Shown: positions 50,093 through 55,376 of the stretch, one piece after another
Layout: each line of letters begins with the position of its first letter
Position numbering within the stretch: position 1 is the first letter of the stretch
Assembly (NCBI GenBank): GCA_964406505.1
Contig: CAYORX010000010.1
Span: 1 to 55,376 of the forward strand
Reading direction: 5' to 3'
DNA: 55,376 nt
Origin: DTU015 sp964406505
GTDB taxonomy: Bacteria > Bacillota > Sulfobacillia > Fermentithermobacillales > Fermentithermobacillaceae
The notes under the pieces: generated by a model
The model's input: the letters and a program-made list of their open reading frames with translations, nothing else
Told to the model about the DNA's origin: nothing
Database searches by the model: none
Program-made: the position numbers and the translations under genes

Positions 50093-51088
50093 TCATACTG
50101 CCTCATATTGACCCAATAAACATCTTCGTATATCTAGAAACAATGTGCTAAACACAAGGAAAGAATTTGTGTTAGCGTTTAATCGCTCTTTCGCTCGCAC
50201 AACCGACTTTACTAATCGGTAATTCTGCTTCAAATCGTCGGCTACATTAGCTTCGTGTTTTCGATATTTACCTTTTTCTACCACCTCATCTAATTTCCGA
50301 GCAAGTTCGAGTTCAAGAGTCGCAAGGACCTCTCTCCTTTCCCTTATACACGCCTTTGAGTATTCAAGCGCCAAGTTTATAGGAGAATTTGCGGTAATCC
50401 GCCCGACTAATTCTTTCCCGGTAATAGATTGGCCCTTTATCTGAGAAAGAAGCTGAACTGCCTTATGGATGTTGCCCCCCGATAAGTTTGCAATTTCCCA
50501 GCTCTCCTCTTCCAAAACACCGTGCTTATCTTTAAGGTAATCTGCAATTACACCACTTGGCAATGCTCTTAAGGGTATCACCTGGCATCTCGAAACAACT
50601 GTGTCCGGAATAGACGATTCGTTAGATGTTGTTAATATAAATATTACATAGGCCGGCGGTTCTTCCAAAAGTTTAAGCAAAGCATTAGCGGCTTGAGGTG
50701 TCAAGGTTTCTGCCTCGTCGATGACAAAAACCTTGCGTTTTGAAACAAACGGACGCGTAAGGACTTCTTTAAGCACAGCATGAGACGCTTTAATTTTAAT
50801 ACTTGCACCATTTTTCTCTATCATGAATAAATCAGGATGCGTAGCCTTAGAAACTTCAGTGCAAGAAACGCATACACCACACGAAAAGACCTCAACACCG
50901 TTTGTAATAATTTCTCCCGCAACGTGTTGACCTAAACACAATAAACCCTTAGCAAATTCTTTAGCTAACACGGCTTTCCCCGAACCCTCGGGACCTTTAA
51001 AAAGATAGGCATGTGCGATTCTACCTGAATTAAGTACAGTTTTAAGTATTTTTACCGGCACTTCTTGCCCGTTTAAAAGGGAATTCAC
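50093..51088 (-). CDS. holB: DNA polymerase III delta-prime subunit
   Basis: Clamp-loader subunit of the replicative polymerase. Walker A-like GPEGSGKA (32-39), a zinc module with cysteines at 51, 70, 73 and 76 (CGVCVSC), DEAETLTPQAANALLKLLEEPP and the SRC motif (VVSRCQVIPL). The 331 residues are typical. GTG start with AAGGTGG 13 bases upstream, a long spacing. It lies between yaaQ and yaaT, as in Bacillus but without yaaR. Confidence 0.95.
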   Translation of the reverse strand: MNSLLNGQEVPVKILKTVLNSGRIAHAYLFKGPEGSGKAVLAKEFAKGLLCLGQHVAGEIITNGVEVFSCGVCVSCTEVSKATHPDLFMIEKNGASIKIKASHAVLKEVLTRPFVSKRKVFVIDEAETLTPQAANALLKLLEEPPAYVIFILTTSNESSIPDTVVSRCQVIPLRALPSGVIADYLKDKHGVLEEESWEIANLSGGNIHKAVQLLSQIKGQSITGKELVGRITANSPINLALEYSKACIRERREVLATLELELARKLDEVVEKGKYRKHEANVADDLKQNYRLVKSVVRAKERLNANTNSFLVFSTLFLDIRRCLLGQYEAV

Positions 51089-51149
51089 GAATTTATTTAG
51101 GCCACCTTGACTGCGTTTTTCTATTTCATGTGATTCATTTTTTCACAGT

Positions 51150-51476
51150 TCAAACTTTGATAAATTTTTCTACGGATAAAATAAAAACAGTAGCACCGCC
51201 TACTACAACACCGACAGGGTAAGGCACATATGAATCAGCCGGACCCACCGGAGTTATCGGTGTCACCAACTGTTCTCTAGCACGACAAGTTTCTTTTACC
51301 ACTTCCAGAACTGTCTCAGTTTCATTATCGTCTACCCCAATCAATACCGTAGAGTTACCTTCCCGCAAAAACCCACCTGTTGAGGCTAATTTTGTGGCAC
51401 TATGTCCTGCGCGAACAAGCCCATCCATAAGCCTTGGTACATCTTTATCTTGAACCACTGCAATTATTAATTTCAC
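51150..51476 (-). CDS. darA: Cyclic-di-AMP receptor, PII-like (YaaQ/DarA)
   Basis: A 108-residue PII-like protein that binds cyclic di-AMP. MKLIIAVVQDKDVPRLMDGLVRAGHSATKLASTGGFLREGN is the family N-terminus, and GVVVGGATVFILSVEKF the C-terminus. Its partners remain unclear in Bacillus. GTG start overlapping the tmk stop by four bases (GTGA), so translation is coupled. Confidence 0.93.
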   Translation of the reverse strand: MKLIIAVVQDKDVPRLMDGLVRAGHSATKLASTGGFLREGNSTVLIGVDDNETETVLEVVKETCRAREQLVTPITPVGPADSYVPYPVGVVVGGATVFILSVEKFIKV

Positions 51477-52165
51477 AAGCCTTCCCCCCTTTTGTTTTTA
51501 CCAATCGAACGATATTCCTTCCCGGCCAAAATTCTGACGATTTCCTTCCAAACTAAAGATTCAACGGCGTGCATATCTAAACTAGCATCTATACGCTTAA
51601 TCCGATGCGGAAACCGTGTTGCTAATGTTCTGTATCCTTCCCTGACCATATTGTGGTATTTTTCACTTCTAGACTCAATTTTATCTCTTTGCTTCGAAGC
51701 AAGCCTTTTAGTAACGACAGAAGAATCTTTTATGTCAAGTAATAAAGTTAAATCAGTAGTCAATCCGTCAGTGGCAATGGCATTAATATTTTCTATGTCC
51801 GAAAAAGAAACTCCTCCTGCATAACCTTGATAAACCCAAGTAGAATCAGTATATCGCTCAGTAATTACGATATGACCTTGCTCAAGAGCAGGTTTAACTA
51901 TTTTAGACACGAATTCAGATCTAGCAGCAGCATAAAGAAGTAATTCAGACAAAATCGTCCTATCAGGACTTGCCGGATCCAAAAGCAATTGCCTTATGAT
52001 TTCTCCAAAATCAGTGCCGCCAGGTTCTCTAGTGACTAAAGGATTTAACCCAATGGATTTGAGTCTTTTAGTAAGTTTCACTATTTGAGTGGATTTTCCG
52101 GAGCCGTCGCATCCTTCAAAACTTATGAAAAGCCCTGGGAGTGATTGGCTTAAGGTCGTTTGCAA
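51473..52165 (-). CDS. tmk: Thymidylate kinase
   Basis: Phosphorylates dTMP to dTDP. P-loop FEGCDGSGKST (16-26), the TREPGGT motif, ARSEFV and ERYTDSTWVYQGYAGG are present. At 230 residues it is slightly longer than usual, because of a basic C-terminal tail (SIGKNKRGEGL). TTG start with GGGAGT eight bases upstream. The 290-base gap to the adaptor gene holds no other gene; a minus-strand promoter there is not clear. Confidence 0.95.
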   Translation of the reverse strand: MQTTLSQSLPGLFISFEGCDGSGKSTQIVKLTKRLKSIGLNPLVTREPGGTDFGEIIRQLLLDPASPDRTILSELLLYAAARSEFVSKIVKPALEQGHIVITERYTDSTWVYQGYAGGVSFSDIENINAIATDGLTTDLTLLLDIKDSSVVTKRLASKQRDKIESRSEKYHNMVREGYRTLATRFPHRIKRIDASLDMHAVESLVWKEIVRILAGKEYRSIGKNKRGEGL

Positions 52166-52325
52166 ACGAATTCAACTCCCTTTGATAATTTTCACGGTTG
52201 ATATTTTTCAATACATATTACATATATTAGATTAATTTTATCATTTTTCGCGTATTCTAGTTTTAATGACACAAAATTATCATGAAATAACGTCAAAAAT
52301 CGTTAATCCTCCGCAAATGCCCTGA

Positions 52326-52354
52326 TTGAGCAAGTCGTTGAGCGGTGATAAAAT
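52326..52354 (+). promoter_or_regulatory. Promoter of the adaptor-permease pair
   Basis: TTGAGC (52326-52331), 17 bases, TAAAAT (52349-52354), about 100 bases before the adaptor gene. Moderate match. Confidence 0.5.
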
Positions 52355-52455
52355 AAACTAGTGTCTATACCCGTAACCAAGCTAAATATGCCATGATGTG
52401 CTTATATTGAATTTGCCATCTCCAATTATATCAATATACCTGATGAGGTGTTGTT

Positions 52456-54108
52456 ATGGATTCTTCCAAAACAAGAAAAGATGGTATCAAGGGAAAAATC
52501 AAAAAATTTTTTTCGGGTCGCAGGAAGTTTTGGATCCTTTTAGTGCTAATTATAGTTGGGGTGTTGTTTGCAAAGGCAAACTCTTTTAGAAAACAATTAC
52601 TGGTCGCTACCCATAATCAAGCATTTCGTCTTGCCAAAGTTGCTCGGGGGCCTATAGAAGTAACGGTCACCGGTACTGGTTCAATAAAGCCGCACCGCCG
52701 TTGGGAATTATCAACGCTAGCAGGGGGAAAAGTTGTAGAAATATTAGCTCAACCGGGGGATTGCGTCAAAGAAGGCCAAATCTTAGCTAAACTTGAAACA
52801 GAAGAACTTTTGCTACAAGTTGAAGATGCCGCACTAGAATTGAAAATAGCTCAAAACACGTTATCGGAATTTGAGGACAAACTTTCTTGGCAAACAGTTA
52901 AAAGTCCATCCCAGGGTGTCTTGACAGATCTTTTCGTAGAGCAGGGTGAGTCTGTACGCGAGGGCCAACAAATATGCAATATAAGTAGTTCACACATGAA
53001 AGTAAAAAGTTTTTTCAATGAAAGCCAGGTTCAAAACATCGTTCAAGGACAAAAATCAACTGTTTTTTTTATGGATTTCTTATCCGATATCCAAGGAACT
53101 GTGGAGCATGTAAGTCAAACGGGAGAAGCACGAGAAGGCGGAGTGGTTCTATACCCCGTAACCATTGAGATCGAAAGGCAAGGTGCCCTGATACCAGGGA
53201 TGTCGGCAATTGTGAAAATTAATACCGCACACGGTGTAGTAAAGTCTGCTCACGAAGACAACCAACTGATAGATGTAGTAAAACGGGTTAACGCTAAGAC
53301 CGATGGCACGATAAGTAAAGTATCGATCCGAGAAGGGGATCTTGTAAAAACAGATCAAATACTTTTGGAAATGGAAACACAATATCTTGAAACGCAAATC
53401 GAAACTCAACATCTCAAAACAAGGCATGCTCGAAATAAATTGAATTCGCTAGAAGAACAATTAAAATCTCAAACTATAACCGCGCCTGTTGATTCAACGG
53501 TACTCAACATTAACGCGCAAGTAGGAGACACTTTAGCCCCAAATTCAATAATAGCGATAGTCGCAGATCTTAGCTTAATGGAAGTTACACTGCCAATCGA
53601 TGAAATTGATACCAGGAAAATCAGACCGGGGCAAACAGCCTCGATTACCGCTGAAGCAGTTCCGGGAAAACAATTTCCTGGGGAAATTTTAAATATCAGC
53701 CATGAAGCACAATCAATAGCTGGTATCGCAACTTTTGATGCAAAAATACTTGTTGAATCTGATGATAATCTGATGTCGGGGATGTCTTGCGACGTTGTGA
53801 TCAATACAGATTCGAAAGCCGATACGCTTCTTCTTCCCATTGAGGCACTTCAATCTCAAAATGACGAGTACGTAGTCTGGGCGATACCCAACTTGGCTGA
53901 TCGCGACATACAGCAAGAATTTGAACAAAATCCTATGATTGCTCAAAAAATTCTTTCGGAAGCAGAATTAAAAACCGTGGAAGTCGGTCTAATAAGCCCT
54001 AGTTATGCCGAAATTCTAGGGGGGCTTAAAGAAGGCGACACTGTAATAGTGTTCATCCAAGATTCAGGGCCTTTCGGCCCCGGACATTTAAACTTTCATT
54101 TCCCATAA
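52456..54108 (+). CDS. Membrane-fusion (HlyD/MacA-type) adaptor with two tandem adaptor modules
   Basis: A 550-residue exported protein: basic N-terminus, one membrane helix (about 25-40), then two successive units of lipoyl half-motif, coiled coil and beta-barrel. The first lipoyl motif is GGKVVEILAQPGDCVKEGQ (about 90-108), the second DGTISKVSIREGDLVKTDQ (about 285-303), each followed by a helical stretch. Ordinary adaptors have one such unit and about 350-400 residues. ATG start with GAGGTG upstream. The next gene is an FtsX-type permease, which fits a MacA-MacB-like system. In a monoderm cell it would act at the outer face of the membrane. Confidence 0.85.
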   Translation: MDSSKTRKDGIKGKIKKFFSGRRKFWILLVLIIVGVLFAKANSFRKQLLVATHNQAFRLAKVARGPIEVTVTGTGSIKPHRRWELSTLAGGKVVEILAQPGDCVKEGQILAKLETEELLLQVEDAALELKIAQNTLSEFEDKLSWQTVKSPSQGVLTDLFVEQGESVREGQQICNISSSHMKVKSFFNESQVQNIVQGQKSTVFFMDFLSDIQGTVEHVSQTGEAREGGVVLYPVTIEIERQGALIPGMSAIVKINTAHGVVKSAHEDNQLIDVVKRVNAKTDGTISKVSIREGDLVKTDQILLEMETQYLETQIETQHLKTRHARNKLNSLEEQLKSQTITAPVDSTVLNINAQVGDTLAPNSIIAIVADLSLMEVTLPIDEIDTRKIRPGQTASITAEAVPGKQFPGEILNISHEAQSIAGIATFDAKILVESDDNLMSGMSCDVVINTDSKADTLLLPIEALQSQNDEYVVWAIPNLADRDIQQEFEQNPMIAQKILSEAELKTVEVGLISPSYAEILGGLKEGDTVIVFIQDSGPFGPGHLNFHFP

Positions 54109-54154
54109 TCCAAATCGTAGCAGCTAGTAATGGAAATCTTTAAGGAGCGTTTTA

Positions 54155-55330
54155 ATGATGGATTTTCTCACTACTTTAAAAATGGGGCTTGGAGCTGTTT
54201 TAGCTAATAAACTTCGCTCAGCGCTTACCATTCTTGGAGTTACTATTGGGGTAGCAGCTGTTATCGGGATAGTTGCCGTAGGCGACGGGGCCCAAAAACA
54301 AGTGACCGGCGAAATTGAGTCTTTAGGCACATACCTTCTAACGGTTTCGATAAGGGGGCGCGGTGCTGACACAACCATTACACGAAATGAGTTACATAAT
54401 ATTGTAAATGATATCCCCGGTATTGTTGCTGTATCACCGGTAATCACTTCATCAGGTGTTGCGAGGCATGGAACGAGTAATTTCAACTGCAGCATAGTTG
54501 GCGTTAACCATTACTACGCTACAGTTAGGGATATGCACATCGAAAGTGGACGATTTATATCCTCAATAGATGTTAACACACGTCAAAAAGTTGCTTTGCT
54601 TGGCAAAAATGTTGCGCTGGAACTTTTCGGGCTAACAAATCCCGTGGGGGAAACTATTAAATTAAGCGGCCAAACTTTTTCGGTTATCGGCGTAATGGAG
54701 GCCCGGGGTGGAGGTATGGCCGGTTCTGAAGATGATCAAGTGCTTATTCCTGACACTACTGCCGAAAGGCTTCTAGGAGTACGAGGGCTCGCCGCATTTT
54801 ACATTAAAGGGCAAGATGAACATTCACTAGAGTCAATTTCGTACACTGTACAGCAGCGCCTTTACAGGCGATTTAGGGACGAGGATGCATATAGACTTTT
54901 CAATCAAACTCAAATGCTTAATATCGTCCAAAGCATAAGCCGAACGCTCACATTAATGCTAAGCGGAATCGCGTTTATTTCTTTGCTGGTCGGCGGTATA
55001 GGTATTATGAATATAATGCTCGTTTCGGTGGTGGAACGCACAAGAGAGATAGGGTTGCGCAAAGCGATCGGCGCAACTAATCAAGATATATTACGCCAGT
55101 TTTTATTTGAATCTGTGGTACTCAGCGTCATAGGGGGCATTTTGGGAATAATCACAGGTACATTGCTTGCAAAAGGCATTGCAAGTATCGTAGGAATCAC
55201 GTCGGTGTTCCCTTGGCGGGGTGCCACAATTGCTATCGGATTAGCAATTGCAGTTGGGGTGGGTTTCGGTATTTTCCCTGCTAACCGAGCTGCAAATCTT
55301 GAACCAATTGAAGCATTAAGAATCGAATAA
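54155..55330 (+). CDS. MacB/FtsX-type ABC permease without ATPase domain
   Basis: A 391-residue permease. An N-terminal helix (about 18-42: KLRSALTILGVTIGVAAVIG), a large extracellular MacB-type periplasmic core domain, and three C-terminal helices (about 260-375) with the FtsX signature ERTREIGLRKAIGAT. MacB of diderms has an ATPase fused in front; here the protein begins directly with the membrane part, as in MacB-like permeases of Gram-positives that use a separate ATPase. ATG start with AAGGAG upstream. A terminator follows at once, so no ATPase gene is in this transcript. Confidence 0.9.
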   Translation: MMDFLTTLKMGLGAVLANKLRSALTILGVTIGVAAVIGIVAVGDGAQKQVTGEIESLGTYLLTVSIRGRGADTTITRNELHNIVNDIPGIVAVSPVITSSGVARHGTSNFNCSIVGVNHYYATVRDMHIESGRFISSIDVNTRQKVALLGKNVALELFGLTNPVGETIKLSGQTFSVIGVMEARGGGMAGSEDDQVLIPDTTAERLLGVRGLAAFYIKGQDEHSLESISYTVQQRLYRRFRDEDAYRLFNQTQMLNIVQSISRTLTLMLSGIAFISLLVGGIGIMNIMLVSVVERTREIGLRKAIGATNQDILRQFLFESVVLSVIGGILGIITGTLLAKGIASIVGITSVFPWRGATIAIGLAIAVGVGFGIFPANRAANLEPIEALRIE

Positions 55331-55350
55331 ATTTCTTTACAAAACAATAT

Positions 55351-55376
55351 AGCCTCACCGTAAGTGAGGCTTTTAA
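55351..55376 (+). terminator. Rho-independent terminator of the adaptor-permease pair
   Basis: Eight-pair stem AGCCTCAC (55351-55358) with GTGAGGCT (55364-55371), five-base loop, T run, right at the window edge. Confidence 0.88.

Noticed and set aside
52266..52325. Short frame beginning ATGACACAAAATT in the gap before the adaptor gene
   Set aside because: Nineteen codons, no ribosome site and no recognisable sequence.
1..55376. CRISPR arrays, insertion sequences, prophage genes, rRNA genes
   Set aside because: No regularly spaced repeats, transposase, integrase, phage structural genes or rRNA stretches were found on either strand.

Overview
The window looks like an origin-proximal housekeeping segment of a spore-forming member of the Bacillota, class Clostridia, probably Peptococcaceae-like. 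Read from right to left, the genes tmk, yaaQ, holB, yaaT, rsmI, abrB, (metG), tatD, yabE, ksgA, veg, ispE, glmU, prs, ctc, pth, mfd, spoVT, spoVB, mazG, hup, yabO, yabP/yabQ/divIC, the S1-domain gene, tRNA, spoIIE, tilS, ftsH, coaX, dusB, greA and lysS follow the order known from Bacillus and Clostridia. Sporulation genes (spoIIE, yabP, yabQ, spoVB, spoVT), a Spo0A-type box at abrB and a sigma-G-type promoter at spoVT support endospore formation. Base composition is moderate (I estimate near 40 percent GC). Many genes appear to start with TTG behind strong ribosome sites. The genus cannot be fixed from sequence inspection alone.

Layout. 1-6459: lysS, greA, a three-gene cluster of an acyl-ACP-reductase-like protein, a quinate-dehydrogenase-annotated protein and a helix-turn-helix protein, then dusB and a bifunctional-nuclease-family gene. 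6460-7143: an isolated plus-strand DUF1540 gene with its own terminator. 7173-14956: a minus-strand run of coaX, an ECF transporter S component, a P1-family peptidase, a small membrane protein, hutI, two M16 peptidases and a methyltransferase. 15104-20862: ftsH, tilS, spoIIE. 20922-24011: a candidate small RNA, tRNA-Met, fhs with a possibly structured leader, tRNA-Lys and tRNA-Leu. 24022-26393: the S1-domain gene, an inverted block yabP-yabQ-HTH-divIC, and yabO. 26434-39866: hup, mazG, spoVB, spoVT, mfd, pth, ctc, prs, glmU, a nucleotidyltransferase, ispE and a trypsin-like protease. 40050-43619: a moxR-DUF58-DUF4129 membrane cluster. 43616-52165: veg, a YkuK-like gene, ksgA, yabE, tatD, an orphan tRNA-binding domain, abrB, rsmI, yaaT, holB, yaaQ and tmk. 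52456-55376: a membrane-fusion adaptor and an FtsX/MacB-type permease forming a closed transcription unit.

How the parts work together. Most genes serve translation, replication and repair, precursor synthesis (CoA, UDP-GlcNAc, isoprenoids, PRPP) and sporulation. Points that deserve attention are the helically phased DnaA boxes in front of the HTH-divIC pair, the divergent candidate RNA that overlaps the spoIIE promoter, the folded leader of fhs, the acyl-ACP-reductase-like cluster, the TgpA-like protein without a transglutaminase core, the adaptor-permease pair without an ATPase, and the metG locus reduced to its tRNA-binding domain. All functional calls rest on recognised motifs and gene order; no database search was possible.
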